Shown here in pieces: positions 48,022-62,774 of a stretch of 64,000 bases of DNA. Under the pieces are notes generated by a model. The model had not been told where the DNA came from, searched no databases, and saw nothing but the letters and a program-made list of their open reading frames with translations. The translations under genes and the position numbers were made by a program. The stretch spans positions 124,001 through 188,000 of the forward strand of contig VWZS01008822.1 of assembly GCA_013397075.1 (NCBI GenBank), written 5' to 3'. This DNA comes from Rhabdornis inornatus. Lineage: Eukaryota > Chordata > Aves > Passeriformes > Rhabdornithidae. The stretch's first letter is position 1; the number at the start of each line of letters is the position of its first letter.

Positions 48022-51000
48022 ATGTACATTCTCATTTGTGTTTTAATTTAGCAGGGTTTTAAATCAAGCCTGTACAAGATGCTTGCTGAAGCAACAGAAA
48101 TGATATCAGTTCATAGACTCTTTTTTTCCGTTTTGCATTTATTACCTGACCTCCAGTGTTCCCACAATTTGTGACAATGAATTTCAGAATACTGGGTGTT
48201 TACTCAGTAGATTTTCTTTTAATTTACTGTGATTCTGTAGGCATAAGGACAAATTTATCCTTATGTTAAAATGCTGTCAAGCAGATACTAGTCAGAGATA
48301 CATAAATTGAAACCTGACATCTTCCATTTTCATCATCCCTGCCCCCTTTACATGTGATCTACCCTGTTTTCTCCTTTAAAAATTGAAATATTTGAGAACA
48401 CTGGCATGGGTTTGATATCAACACATTTAAGTGAATATAAGCCTTCAGATACACTCTGGAAAACAGTATGCAGATGGTGTCTTGAGGAAAAGAAGCCACC
48501 TTTATGGAACAGTGTTATTTTGCACACCACTTTTATGTTTAGAGAATAAAGCATAAAGAATTGGAATACAATTTTGTTGCCATTTGTTTTTGCTGTTGTT
48601 TGAAAGAACTGGAGATAATTGTGTTTGTCTGTGCTGTGAAAGGTGTGATTTGAATTGGGGTAGGTGACCTGACTTACTTCACAGCCTTAGGCCTGGTGTT
48701 TCATTTATGCCAATAAAATATGTGTTGCTGCAGAGAAAGGCAGTTCTGCCTTTTTTTCTGTGTTCCTGCCCCAACCCGTACGCTAGGTTAGGGTTAGGTC
48801 CTATTCATGTCTATTTCTATGTCATCTGGCACTTGAATTGTTGTTTTGTGCCTGTGAGCTTCTTGAAAACTTAGATTTTTTTTTTAATTTTTTTTTTACT
48901 GAACATAATACTGTTTTGTATGGAAAATAGTCGACAAAAAAAAGTATGTGCTTAAATATGTGTGTATGTTTGTCTTTATCTTGTGTATAAATTGGTCACC
49001 TATTTTTTACTTCATTAATAATTGTTGATTTCTCACAGTAATGCAGATATAAGGAAGCAGACGTCAAGGGAAGAGACTTAATCACACAATAATCAGAGCT
49101 GGAATTTTAAATAGGACACATCATTAGCATGTTAATGAATTTTCTCACTCCGTGCCAGCTGCCCAAGTATAAAAGATATTGCAGATGCAGTGCAAAAATC
49201 AGGCTTGGCTTACTGCACTGAGAGCTGTCAGTGCTCTCTATGAAGGAAATTTGACAAAAAACCGTTTCGTATTTTTAGAGATGCTAAAAAATATGCTTTT
49301 CATGTTGGATAATAGAAGCATTGACAAGTAATGCTATGTATTAGCATTTTAGGATGAATAGTACTAACTTGCCCTTTAGGCATTGACTTTTTTCTGAGGC
49401 CGTCAAAATGCTGCTGTAAAAGTGATCAACTTTTATTGCCATTTTACAGATAGGAAGGCCAGGGACTTAGAGGTGATATAATTTTACCTGAAATGGTGGT
49501 GAAACAGTTTCCCAGCTGAGGGTTGGCCTAGCATCAATCCTGATTGAATCAATCTCTTGCAATAAACATGTGAAACCAAGGGGTGCTGTGATTCTGTGTG
49601 AGCTTTATATTCTTCTGGACCACAGCCGAAGATGTGATGGTTCTGGGAGAATTGCTGATGGCCTTGTGCTTGATTGTTGACCAGACCTGTCTTATAAAGT
49701 GAGAAGGTTCTGTTATGGCAGGAGAGCTGCTTTATAGCCCAAAACAACCAAACTTGTGTTCCAGACAAGTGAAGCTTAATTACTTGCCTGTCTGCCAAAC
49801 TGTTGGATTGTGCTTATAAATCCTGGCTTGGGTTGATTGGCATTTGTAACCCAGGGCTGGAAATGGAACCTACCCTCTTGTTGTGGTTTCCTCATCACCA
49901 CTACTGATGGGCAAGTTTTCCTGCCTCGTCTGCCGAGTTATTTTCCTGGCTGCTCGCAGCCTTTTTCTGCCCCTATTACACTTTTGGGAAAGCACCTCCT
50001 GTGAGTAATGTATGTACACACAGAACTAGGGGACATGGTGCTTCCTGATCTAATTGCTAGGTTGTGCTTGCCAAGTCTTGTTAAGTAGAATTTCTATACT
50101 GCATTAATTTCTAGAGGAAATATGAAATAAAGGCTTTAATGCACATAAAAATAGCTTTTTAACCCTTTTTAAAAACACCCAAACTACTGTTTGAAGGCTG
50201 ATATTTCAGTCTCTCTGCTCAACTCTTGTTCCATCCTTGAGTTCTGTTGTCTTAGAAATTGCTTGTGTAAGTCCTAAAGCTCTTACCAGCCTGCTTGTAC
50301 AGTAAAGCTTTCTGGAATTGAACAGATACATTTATTTAACAACAAACTAGATGTAGCAGAACGGTTTCTTGGGAAGCTGGAAATTTATATCACACTCAGT
50401 TTTACTTTCTTTTGTTCAATACACACACTCTGCATGCTTGCACAGAATATCTCACAGTGTTTTGTCCTTTTAACAGAAGAAAAACCTATTAGAGTTCATT
50501 TTTTTAATCTGCTTTTTTTTTAATTAAAAAAAACCCTCAATGTTTTGGCTTTAGAATACTACTTAGGAGTATGTTCAGAATGTACTTCAAAGAATAACAA
50601 AAATTCTGCTATTCTTTTTGTAGTCATTGTTCCAAAAGCTGTGAATTTGACTGTTGTGAAGGATGTAATTAATTAGTCTAAAACTTAATATTGTCTGGAC
50701 AGCAGAAAACCACTGGTGGTGCTGCTTAATGTAATACTTGCTATCGCATACTGAAATATTTATGAAAGGAAGGTTCTGTGCTTCATATGCAATTGTATAG
50801 GATGTGATTTATCAAAGTGTTAATGACCATTTGCTACAAAGCAGTTTTATTCTATTTCAAAGACATTTTTATTCTGAGAAGTGCAGTACAGACAGTCTTA
50901 CAATAGAAACACATGCAATGTACTTCGCACTGGGAAACCTACCTTTTTTGTTTGTTTAAATATTTGTTTTTAATGATAGCTGTAATACAAAAGCTTCTCT

Positions 51001-52603
51001 ATTTTTCTTTGTAACTGGTCTTTGGAATACTATTTGAAGATGTCTAAAGATTATTAACAATTTTACACTATTCTTAATTGTTGCAAAAAATACCAGCTAA
51101 GTATGGCATAAACCCATGTGCCTATGACATGACCAGAATGATTCCATGTTTTGTTTACTGATTTTTCAAGTGGTGGTTTTAATATTCTTCCTCAGTGCTA
51201 GTTTTTCTTCACCAAGTAGGCTTTCTATATTGCTTCTATAGTTCATCCACTGTCTGAGTGATGATCTGATTCTAAACTGAAGAGCTGAACTTTTGATTGC
51301 TCCTGTTTAAATAAATCATTAAAGGAGAACCCACAGAGTAACAGTGTAACAGATGAGCTTCCATGAGGAAGAAGCTGCTGTAGTTCTATATCTCCACTTC
51401 TAATTTGGGTGAGGTCATAAAGTTCTGCATGTCACACCTTTATGAAATGCCTGTTGTCATTAAAGTGAGTGGTGAAATTGAATGGCTTATTGCTTATGTC
51501 TGTGGCCATCTCTACTTAAACACTGATCCTGCAGGATTTAGGCAGTGGTCCCTCTGTTGAGCTTTCACAGAAGGTGTAAAACCCCCAGTGGTAATGCAGG
51601 GACAGGACTGGCACTGCAGCTGGTAGCATCCTTTACTCTAAGCTGACTGTCAGCTGATGCTCCAAAGTAGAGCTTGGCAGTGTTCTGTTGGGCAGCATGG
51701 AAAAGTCATAAAAAACATAAAGAATTAAAAACCAAAAAAACCACATAAAAATTCAAAAGAATTAAACAACAGCAACAACAAAACCCTCAAGAAGCCTAGT
51801 CTTGCAGAGCTCCTTTTGTGTTGTCTTGGGCAAATACAGCATGAGTAATTACCCTCTGCTCATTAGTATTCTCTCTGCTGTTTCGTTTGAAAAATTGGTG
51901 TTCCTGCACCAATTTGCATGGACTTGCACTCTTATGCTTATTCTGTGCTTATTTGTGGATTGTGAGCATAGGTCTCATTTTCTTGGCTCTTTTTAAAGCA
52001 CTTAGGATCCTACAAGTTAAGTATACACATACACATCTTTTGGTCTTCTGATTCTGTAATGGTAGTAACTGCGTATCAAATTGTTACCAAGCTTTGAGGA
52101 TCAAATTCAAACTAACTATTTTCAGTCCATGTCATGCTTCCACAAAATCATCCACATCATCTTTATTAAGTAATATTTAACTATAAGTAGTTAAAGGGTT
52201 TTTTTTTATGTTATGGAATTGCCTTTTTTGATAAATACTATCAATAGAATTTAGTAACATAAAAAGAGTAAATTCTGCTAAACATTTCCTGTAACTAAAA
52301 TCTCAAATACATTTTAATTTTAGATATCAATTTTTGTTGTGATTGAAAAGATTGGAAACCAGTATGTTTAAGCATAGTTAAGTTTGCCATATGTCTTGAG
52401 TCACTTGTAATTGTGTTTCTTATAATGGTGATTTTAAAGGTCATCTTGTCTGGTGTTGTTCATTTAAATATGTAAAGTACTTTGGTTTTCACTTGGAGCA
52501 TAGAGGTTTAGTCTGTATAAATGCAATGGAGGTATTAAATTTAATCTGGCCTTTTGTATAATTAGATGCAAATATGTGTAGTGCAGAAAATATGAAATAT
52601 TCA

Positions 52604-52650
52604 GGCAGCTTGAACTGAGAAGGCAGCTTGAACTGAGAAAGCAGCTTGGT
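52604..52650. repeat. 18-bp tandem repeat, about 2.5 copies
   Basis: The unit GGCAGCTTGAACTGAGAA is at 52604-52621 and 52622-52639 without change, followed by a partial, altered copy starting AGCAGCTTGG. It is a recent local duplication. Confidence 0.9.
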
Positions 52651-54006
52651 TCAAAGCCTGCCAATATCTGTAGAGATTTTTTGATCAGGGCATCTTTCTG
52701 TTGATGCTCAAAGGTGAGCTGCTATCTCTTCCTAGATCTGATGGCAATAACTTTATTGAAATGTTTTCTGTACCTGTGTAATACTTTCTGAACAGAAGCA
52801 TGAGGTAATTACACACAGAATAATAACTCCTGAAATGACCCAATACTGATGCTGCAGTCATAGAGGTGGTTATCTACCAGGTGCGAGGAATAAAGCTTGG
52901 GCTGAAGTTTTACGCCAGGTCTCTCCAGGGAATATGATGTCATCTTTAACTAGGAAAAGCATAAAGGCATCCAGATTTTGTAAGTTTAAGGCCACAGAAA
53001 CACAGAGTGGTTCTGTTGTAATCATGGAAATGCAATCTAGTGGTGAATAGTGTCACTGAGCATCTTCCTACTACAATGAGAGATGGGCAACCTTTCCCCA
53101 TAATGCAGTGTGGACACTTTATTGTGCTGGTGGGCAGGCAAACAAGCAAACAGAAAGTTCTGATAGTGTTGCAGGCAACTTATTCTTTTACATCTGAACT
53201 GCTGTTGCCAGCTATACACGGTGCATTAAACTTTTGGAGTGGGCATCATATCAAATTATTCCGGTTTGCCATCTCTGCTCCAGGTTTCTGCACTGCTCTG
53301 CTTTTTAGTGCAGCTTCTTCAGCTGACAGCGATGCAACAGAATAAGTAGGAAGAAGCAACACAGATGAGTGAAATTTGGAATAAATGTGGAAATGCATAC
53401 CACCAATTTTAATCATTCTTCATTCGATTCTGCAGCTGTATCTTCTGAGGTACTGGGCTCAGACTGAAAATTCACGTGTTTTTTCTCCTTAATAATAGCT
53501 ATAGCTGGTTTGAAAAAGAATGAGATGCTAAGATGCCAGAAAGTTAGGATTAAAAAAGAGAGAAAAAATACTGTCTTCTGTTCTTTGGCCAGATAGAGCA
53601 GGTTCCCATATGTAATTCAAACTCCTTTAGCATGACACTAGCCTAGCTCTGGTGACAACCAGCAAACGTTCTTTAGTTTGCCACTTCTTAAGTTTGAATA
53701 TATCATGCTAGGAAATGTGTAACTCTCTTCCTGATAGTATATAGCTGCTGTTCCTACATGCTATATTGAGAGAATTCCAGTTTTGTCAGAAAGATGTGTC
53801 TGATGAGCTGCTCAGAGGCAGGCAGAAAGGTCTGTGGGCCTGGTGGTGGGGTGCATAGAAGAGGACCAAGAAAAGTGGTGACATGGAGGGACACTTAGCA
53901 GATAGGATCAAATAAATTTTCAAAGAAGGGTAAATATTTCTTTCCTTATCTCACAGATGAGGCAATGGAGGCACTCAGGGAATTGATTTTGCCATTGCAT
54001 ATAGGC

Positions 54007-54037
54007 ATTTTCTATATGCATTTGGCATATAGAAAAT
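54007..54037. repeat. Perfect 13-bp inverted repeat, 5-base loop
   Basis: The arm ATTTTCTATATGC (54007-54019) and its exact complement (54025-54037) are separated by five bases. It is AT-rich, so the hairpin would be weak. It is not followed by a T run and does not look like a terminator or tRNA-type element. Confidence 0.85.
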
Positions 54038-54243
54038 ATAGGTTTTGGATTGGCTTACAGCATATATTTAACAACTTGATCCTGAAACATTAATATCCTG
54101 GAAGTACAAAAACTGTGTTTGGTCTCTTAAAAATCTCAAGTTCTATTGAAAACGTCAGTGAACAGTTGGCCTACCATTCACAGGTTTCTTTAAATTACGT
54201 TCATTTTGGTTTTTATTCTCTGTGCCATACAGCATGATTTAGC

Positions 54244-54345
54244 TTTGTTTTGGTTTTTTTTGTTGTTGTTTTTGCGTATTTTTGGTGTATTTTGTTGTTG
54301 TTGTTGCAGGTTTTTTGGTTTTGGTGTTTTTTTTTTAAAATGTTG
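54244..54345. repeat. T-rich / TTG simple repeat
   Basis: Runs of T with TTGTTGTTG and GTTGTTGTTGTTG stretches. It makes the open + frame at 54206-54427 Phe/Cys-rich and spurious. Confidence 0.9.
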
Positions 54346-57300
54346 TTCAAGTTATATTAACATGGCACGATGCTTTCAGGTCCCAGAAATGTGCAAAGGG
54401 CTCTTTAGGATACTTTGCCTCATTTAGTTTCTCTTGAGGATGAGTACAGAGATGGATAGAATCTTTAAGAAATAGTGTTATTTTTTTTTTCAAGTAGTAC
54501 TTCAGTGAAACCAATCTCAAGCAGTTATCCTTTCAAATATTCAGACTTTCTGCAAATTGAAGATAAAAATAGTACAGCATTTTATATTCAGTTAGCATTT
54601 TGCATTTTATTTAGTTTTTTTAGTGTAAGCAAGCAAATGTTGGTTTGGGTCATCTGGGATCACTGACATAAAATTGATGTGCTAGAAGAAGAGTATACCA
54701 CAGCAGAAGCAGAGAGTGAGGATACTGTTTAACCTTTTAATTGCAGATTTTTTTCACATCTATGTATTTTGATTCAAAATTTTAACACTTTAGGACATTT
54801 CCATACAAAAGTTTTCGTTCAAGAGTTTTGACAGTGTTCTTGAGTTACAGTGTACAGATCTAATTCTATGCCTCCATAAATACATGCAATCTGTAAAGAG
54901 CTACACCTCCTTACGTTGGTAAATTCATCTCACTGACTGAAATCAGATTTTTCTCAGACACCACCTTTCATCTTTGCTTTGATATTGACTAGCAATATTT
55001 AGATACAGCATCTAAAATTATGTACATAGAAGCAAAAGAAATCCCTGGGATACCATTCCATTTGGAATACAAGATGTCCCTCATGAAATACAGGGCTTTT
55101 CCTCCAGTTTGCATTCCTTCTGATTGTCAGATGTGAAGTAATTTCTGCCTCATCCTTTCTTGTTTTTTTTTTTGGTTTAAGGTTTTCCTTGAGGTATTTG
55201 CAAATACAGTAGTAAAGATAGAAGCTAAATGAAAGTTTCTATAAAGGGTTTTGTAAAATAGACATTACCAGCCTTGACTGAATTTCCACTTAATTAAATA
55301 TTTTAAGTGAATGAAATTACTGTCTGCTGTGTAGTTTGTTCCTTCAACCACCACAGGGTTCCATGCATGCTGCAGGCTTTATACCCACGGATATGCGGAA
55401 GTATAACCAGATCTGTAGTAATGGATGTTTATTGAAAGGTGGGGGAGGTATAATACCTGATGATAAATCCAGAATAAATCTACTGAAATTCTAATCCTTT
55501 CTAGAAGATATGGCTTTTATCTCTAAAATTATTTTAATGCTACATGTATTATGGTAAAGAAGGCTTTAGAATAGAAAACCTCTTCCAATTTACACCTTTT
55601 ACCGAGATAGACAAGTAAAAATATAGAGAATTTAAATGGAAGAGAGATTATTTGTTCTGACTTTGATTCCCCAAAGAAAATGTATTTACATCTTCTCTAA
55701 GCTTTTAGTCTTTTTCTGTACTTCCATTAAATCATAACTGATTACTCTGAGGCAATGGAAATCTTATTATTTAGAGCAGAGTTCCATCTCTGGTTCAGGA
55801 ACTGAAAGTTTTCACCCAAGAATTTTCTTTCTCTGTCTTTGGAGACATAAGCTGGAGTGAGAAGCAGAAAGGAGAGGGATTGCTAATGCTTGGAGTTAGG
55901 AGCTGGAGCTCGTTGTCCTTCAGTTTGATTTCTGCTCTTACTTGAGCAGGAACAGAGGCAGTTTGCTGATGTTTCAGCTGATTTGGGCGTGGAGGTAACC
56001 GCTGCTTCTGTTACAATCCTGTTGTGAGGTGTGTGCTCCAGGCTCAATGTTTAGGCACGAGAGACCACAGTAGCAGATGATAGTATAAGGCCCAGGGATT
56101 TTGTCATCTATAATTGCAAAGAATCTGTGCGACAGGTGCTTGTGATCAGTATTTCTGATGGCCTGCCAGATTTCAACTGATAGGCTGAGATCATGGAAGA
56201 AATACAAGAAATTCACAGAACTGGATATTTGAAGCGCTGCTTTTTTGTTGTTGTTGTTGCCTTTGAACATGGTTTCTTTCTTTCTGCAAAAATATTGTAG
56301 TAGAATATAATTAACACTTTGGTGCTAACTGAAAAGAAGATTCACTCATCGTATTTGTGGATGATATCTTTGGTTTGATGTGCATGTTTAAGGCTTGGGT
56401 AAAGATAAACAGCCGTGTTTGCCAAGCTGCATAAGATGAAACAGTTCATTACCTGTTGGAATTATCAGCTGCAAGACACCTTGCATAATTTGGACTACAA
56501 CCTTTATATGCTTTTGGCTGGATTATACCTCTTATCTAGTGAGGTGCATTGAAATGTAATTAACAATGTGAGCTGGAAATGACAGGCTGAAACTATGTGT
56601 ATTTTTGTGCAGATAAACAATCCTGTATCTGGATCAGAAGTCATAGAAACATTTTATCTACTAATTTTTTCCTAGTTCCTGTGTTCTAAAATATTGTACA
56701 GAGAAAAATAATCTGTGGTCTGTGCCAGAGAAGAGCAAATAGGCACCAGCCATGTCTCCTTGTAGGCTTGACTTTAAGAACCTGTGGAAAATGTTAAATC
56801 CTGCAGAAAACTGCAGTCATTTTCGATGTTTCATAATCTCCATTTTGAATGTTTTATTGGAAAGACAATTTTGAAAAATATGTGGAGGCAAGGATTCTGA
56901 TCCATTGATACCAGTAAGAGTTCTGCCTCCAGTTTCAGCAGAGTTCAGGCTTTCACCTCTGGCATTCTCTACACTGCAGCTGCAGCATCTGTTTCTGAGC
57001 TGAGCTGCTTGGATGCAGGTGATCTTACTTTTCTGAAAGTGCAGTCCACATAAGAAAGAGCAGGACTTGGTCAGAAGTTCTTTTAGCTGGGAAATCCTTC
57101 AGCTTTATGACAAAATGATAAATTCTGAAGTTGGTAGTCTGCTAAAGAATAATCAGGTGTTTTATTTTGAATGTTTACGGTAAAAGCTAATAGCTGTTGA
57201 TTTTAGTTCAGTGAACCTAACAGCGCTTTGGCTTTTACAGTTAAATTATTATTTTAAGATGTTGTTTTTCTGTAGTTAGGAGAAAAATACTATTTTTACA

Positions 57301-60300
57301 AGTCAGAGCATATGCAATGTGGAATTTCCAACAGAATCACCTGTAGCATTTTTTCTTGTTACTGCAGTAAAAAAATGACCTGAATTAAATGTATTGCTCT
57401 TGTATTTTCAGGTTTCCAGTGTGCAATCTTCTGGGTATACATACGTTCTTGATCTAGTTCTTAATCTGTTTAAATGTTCCTTGATCTAATGATCAAAGTA
57501 AAAATTTTCCTGTGCCAGCAGAAAAATGTCAGAAGTTTATTCACTTCTGTTCAGTAACTATGAAAAAAAAAACGTGTGAGTACTGGTGTAACATATCATC
57601 GTTCATCAGCTCATGAAGCGGTCAGCCACATCCTTAGGTGGAAGGATATAATTCCAGTGGGAGAGATGCCCTCCAAATAAGCTGTAGACACTGGTTGAAG
57701 CATCAAAAATGGTGTTGTCCTTTTCAGTACCTTAGATTGTAATGCAAAAACACAGATCTGGATATTTGTTAGATTAGCTATTTTTTTCTCCATATCCTTT
57801 CTGCTTATGTGGTAAGTAATGACAGTCTGGGGAAAACTTGAAAGTTACGAAATTCAAGACAGGGACACAATTCCTGCAGCTTTGTAGTGCTGAACTGAGC
57901 TTTTGACAGTTTTTGGCAAGTACTTGGCTTAGTCTTTTGCCAGCCCAAAAAAGCATGGATGATGTGTCAGTATTGTAGTCCAAGGATGCTTCATGAGCAA
58001 ATTGGCCAATACTCAAAAAGATGTTGCCTGCAACCTGTCAGTGGTATGGATTATAGACCAGAAGAAAATGATAAATAAAGCCCATGTGTCCTAACAGTTT
58101 TTGCCAATGAGGCTGGTTAAAACCAGTTGTAGATAGGAGCCATCTTTGTGTAGTTTCAAGAACAGAAGTCTGAAGTCCTTTGGTTATAGCCTGCAACTAC
58201 CTGCCCAGAGATCAGAACTTGATATTGGAAACATATCTGTAGTGATGGACAAAAAAGAAGAGCATTTTAACTGACAGGACAATTGTCTTTTGCCAGAGTT
58301 CAACAAAGATTTTATTGTAAATGTCCAGTAACTGTTTGGTGGGGCTTTTTTTATATTGAGTTGCAGCTGGAATCAGTTCAGAGAAATCTTACTGTGTTTT
58401 ACTGATGAACAGGATCATCAAAAGCAATAACTTCTGATAGACTTGTGTTCTGGAACTGTTGTTTTATAAATGGAATGATAACTAGAGAAGCTATTCCTCT
58501 TTTGGTATTTTTTTAGATGAATAAAGCCCAATGCAGAATGGCAACATTTGCTATTAGTGTTAAAATTAATTGGGTTGTGCAGTAATGCCTGGTTCTCTTC
58601 CTTCTCCCTTTTTTTCTATATTTTTTAATTTACTAGCTCACAATACTTTTCAATTTCTGCATGGTTTACTTTTGTCTCCATCTTATGCTATATGAAATAG
58701 TTCTCTTACAATTCAATAATTCGTTGAAGTCTTGCCTGTCTGAGCTCCTAATCATATGGAGCACTATTTCACACATTTTTCCAGAACAGCATACGTTCAC
58801 CAGGACCACACTCTCTACCTGATTTATTTATTCTTAAAAGAAGAGTCCATACAGAAGCCTTCTCTGATTCAATTCCTCAAAGGCCCAGTGTGTAGGTGTT
58901 TCCTCATTCTTATGCTGCTTGCATTTTGCCTCTCATGGTGACCCCTGCTGAGGTTACTTATGTGGTGTAAGAGTGGATTGATTGGGGAAATGGAGACCAC
59001 AGGAAAACATAGAACTCTGAAAGTATAGAACATTTTACAAGCTGTCTGCCTGACCTTGAAAACCAATATTCACTGGTCTAAGTGGAAGACATATTCACAG
59101 TTTTGTAGGATAAAGTACCAGGACAGCAGGATCTTTTCCTGTGTTAGAATATTTTGTCACAGTGCTACAATGCTGAACTGCAGCTGAGAACCATCGGAGT
59201 ATACATTTATTAGTTTAATTCTGCTTCTGTAGCATCCCCCTGTAGTGTGCCAGGCATCCTCTTACACCTTTCAAAGAAATAAAAAGAAGAAAATCTCTAT
59301 CTTCTGAAATTCTCTGGGGTTTTGGAGGTTTTAAAAGTTCTGAACACCCAGAGTCCATCATCTTTGTCATTCTCTATGTTTATCTCTGTTTATTTTTTAC
59401 TCTCTTTCTACCATTAGGCATTCTGCAAAGCTTGCATTTCAGTACTTCTCCATCTCTGATAAATGCTAGCCTTCTCTGCAGTAAAAAGAAAAAAAAGTTT
59501 TAACCTCTAAATTCTGAGCATTCATTTGTTTGTAACATTTCATTTTCTTTCCCCTCTTTTCACTCTTGCTATATGTTCACTTTCATTGTAAGCCTTCAAC
59601 TTTAAGTGCCATTGACATGTTTTCTCTATTTCTCTTCTACCTTTCCTGATCTCTGTTCAAACCTTTTAAATATTTTTGTATTTTTATTTGTATCTCTGTG
59701 TGTGTAAAATAATTTCATTTCGTTAATTATGCTGTTCTCTTATTTTTGGTAGTTTTTCTAATACAAAGGTTCCTGAAGTAACTTACATGGGCCCACTTCA
59801 CTGTTAATTCAATTTTCTGTTCTCTAAGTTATTTTTATTACCTTTGTTTTTTCCCAGTTTCACTGAGCTTTCCAAATTTGATGCTTAATGTTACTTCTTT
59901 TTTAAAAATGTTGACGCTTTTCCTCATTTCAACCCATGTATAGCAAACCTGAGTTATGGATTTTTTTTTTCTGCTTGCATGGTTTGTGACTTAATACTTA
60001 GGTGGTTGCTCTAAAAATTGCCAATACTTGCTGACAAGTAGGTTTTTTTCCAGCCTACATGTGTAGTGCAAGAGAATAACCCAAATGGGCAGCCATTTAT
60101 GCTTCTTTCTTCTGTGTATACACCTTCTCACTGTCCCACGAAATTTGTTTAGGCTGTATTTTGTATTTGGGCAGTGTGAGCAGAGGGTGTTTCACTTCAC
60201 AGTCCCAGAGGCAATGTATCTGAAATTCTCAATCAGGAGACCCATCTCAGTGTAGTGCTCTACAGTGCCAGGTCCTTTTCCTGTCCCAGGACGTGCAGAT

Positions 60301-62647
60301 GCTGTGAGCAGTGCCTTCAATCAAAATCCTGCTCCCCCTTGCTATAAGGTGGTCTGCTCTCATTAATAGTAATGAGGCTGGAAAAAACACTCCGTGCACT
60401 CTGGTGGACCTGCACTGTGGGACAGTTTCCTTATTACAAACCCAGTATTTTTCTTACCCTGGCTATTATGCCTGTTCAATGTGGTGCTTAAAGGGTTTTT
60501 GGTGGGGTAATCCTGGCTTCGTTGTGCCATCACACATTGCAAATGTGTGTTTCCTTCAGCAGTGTTTTCCAGGTTCCCATCTGTTCTTTCACTTCCCTGT
60601 TAGGAAAAAGGTCCATGTTGAGCTGTGATGAAGTACTAAGCTCTTAAGGCAGAGTATGATGATCCCACAGAGGAATATTTTTCCTGTATTAAGCAGCAGA
60701 GAGCCCAAGATGACTTGGCATTGGAATTATTATCTCTGTCTGTCTTTGTTTCTTCCATGGTGTTTTGCTGCTGAACAGTAGGACTGGTGATAAACTTGTA
60801 TACCTGTGTCTGGAAGTTACATGAGCTATAAAGTTTAAAAAGGCAAAAAACATGGATTTCTGGAAATAGCCTTCCTGAAATAATTGTTTAATGAAGAGTT
60901 CTCCTTTAGTACGAAGGATATACGTCAATGAATAGTTTGAGGCTGAGTACTGTGATCCTTCAAAGTTATAAAATAGGTAAAAAGCATAGTAATATAGAAG
61001 AGTTGCTGTCCAAGAATAACTCTGTATTAAGGGGTTAGATAGGAAAAGTTACCTGACTGTCTTGCAGTCAAAGGTCACTGGCACAGGAAAAACTCATTTA
61101 GCTTTTGTTCCCCATTCCTACTGCAGGTGATTGCTTTTTTTACATGTTATTTTTGTTTTTCTGGCACACTAAGTGTGAGTGACAGCAGGATCTTTAACTC
61201 TTCCCAGCTTTGGCAGGCATCCCCTTGCCTCTGTGAAATGAGTCTCTCCGTAGGTTTTGATAAGACATTCTTTAAAAGAGAACTTAATCTGCCATCATTT
61301 ATTTTTATTAGACTGAAATATGTTCCTGCTGCCTTCTTTGTTGAGAGTTATTGCTTCAACGATCACAGGCAAATCTGATTTATTGTAAACAGTTATAACA
61401 GCAGAGTAGGAATGTGGGCTGCAAATTGGTTGGAAAATGGGAACAATTTGCTAGGAGTGAGAAAGTAAGATTAAGTTAAACTGTTGAAACATTCACTGAA
61501 ACATTCACCATCAGCTCCAACAGCTTAACTAAGTACTATGAGAAGCCTTATGCCAGGTCATTCTTTGCCACTTACTTTGTGGTGGCATTATTGGAGAACA
61601 GCCTGCCTGGCAGGGTATGGCACTGGCTCAGCCCACTTGTAACTGGTAGTAAATCAGTTGCAATGAAGAAAATGGAAAAGGGCTGTTCCTCCTTTGTCCT
61701 GAGGGAGCAGCTGTGATTTGGGTACTGCAAATAATTTATTTCATCTAATGAACTGGAGAATTGGGAGAGAGGGTGAAGAAAAAAAACCAAAACTTCAGTG
61801 GAAGATTTTAAGAGATGGCAGGAAGGAGGTACGAAACCCAAGGACGTATTTGAAGAAAAGGTGTTGAAGATTGAAAGAAGCTTTTGATTTGGTAATGTAT
61901 GAAATATTTCCTTCAGCCAAAAGTAAATCTTAAGTCTCCTCCCCTTGCAAACCTCTGGAATCAGGTGAATTAAATTTCCTCTTCCCCTGCCTCTCCCCTT
62001 AAGGAGCAAATGGGAGATCAGTGGTCCAGCACTATGTCAGTGTGCAATATCAGGATTCACTTCCTTCTGTGTCAAGGATTTGAAACAACCTCTTCAGCAC
62101 TTCTGACCCACTGAAGGGGGGTGATAGGTCCCCAGTAGTCAAATGTGCTCTTGAGGAGACACAGTGCTGCTATTGCCTCCGTGTCCTGACTACTATACCG
62201 GAGCATTCTCCTTTTAAGGGTTATAAAACTCACCCTGTTTTATCATGCATTGCCTTTCCTAGCGCAAACTGTCTCTGGAGTCATGGAAGTTATAATTATG
62301 CAATTTGTATGATTTATTGCTTGCACTCAACAGCCACTCTGCACTGCTGTTTCCATTATTTCTGAATTGGATCAATTTAAAAGTTTGATGTTCTTACAAA
62401 TATCACATCAATATAATTACAGGTATTGTAACATTATTGGCCAGTCTTGTTTGGGAAAGAATTAATTTCAAGAGAAAGTATATTCTAGAATGATTTAATT
62501 TGGAGAAAAGGCTCATGTTTGCTAAATTTTGTTTGGTGTGTGGGTGGCGTCATTGTTTTCATACAGAAGGGAGGTGCCTTACTGCAGGGTTTGCACTGAG
62601 AGGCAAGCTCTGTACACATCAGCGCAGCAAATATCAGATCTATCTTT

Positions 62648-62672
62648 AAAAAATTAAAAAAAAAAAAAAAAG
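62648..62672. repeat. A-rich tract
   Basis: A run of A with one TT interruption, followed by a short T run. There is no element upstream of it that I recognise as a poly(A)-tailed retrocopy. Confidence 0.9.
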
Positions 62673-62774
62673 GTTTTTTTGTAATATGATGTATTTATCA
62701 CATGATACCGTTTATACTGCCTCGGAATGTCTCTTTTGACCTTGGTGAAAGGCTGTAATTAATCAGCAATTAAA

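Noticed and set aside
48785..48798. Telomere-like GGTTAGGGTTAGGT
   Set aside because: Only about two copies of the hexamer; too short for an interstitial telomeric array.
49160..49200. TATAAAA with downstream pyrimidine/purine context
   Set aside because: An isolated TATA-like string is common in AT-rich introns; there is no first exon, CpG content or other promoter signal.
54206..54427. Cys/Phe-rich + ORF
   Set aside because: Translation of a T/TTG simple repeat.
61572..62009. 145-codon minus-strand ORF
   Set aside because: No motif, no splice context and unremarkable composition; frames of this length can occur by chance in a window this large.
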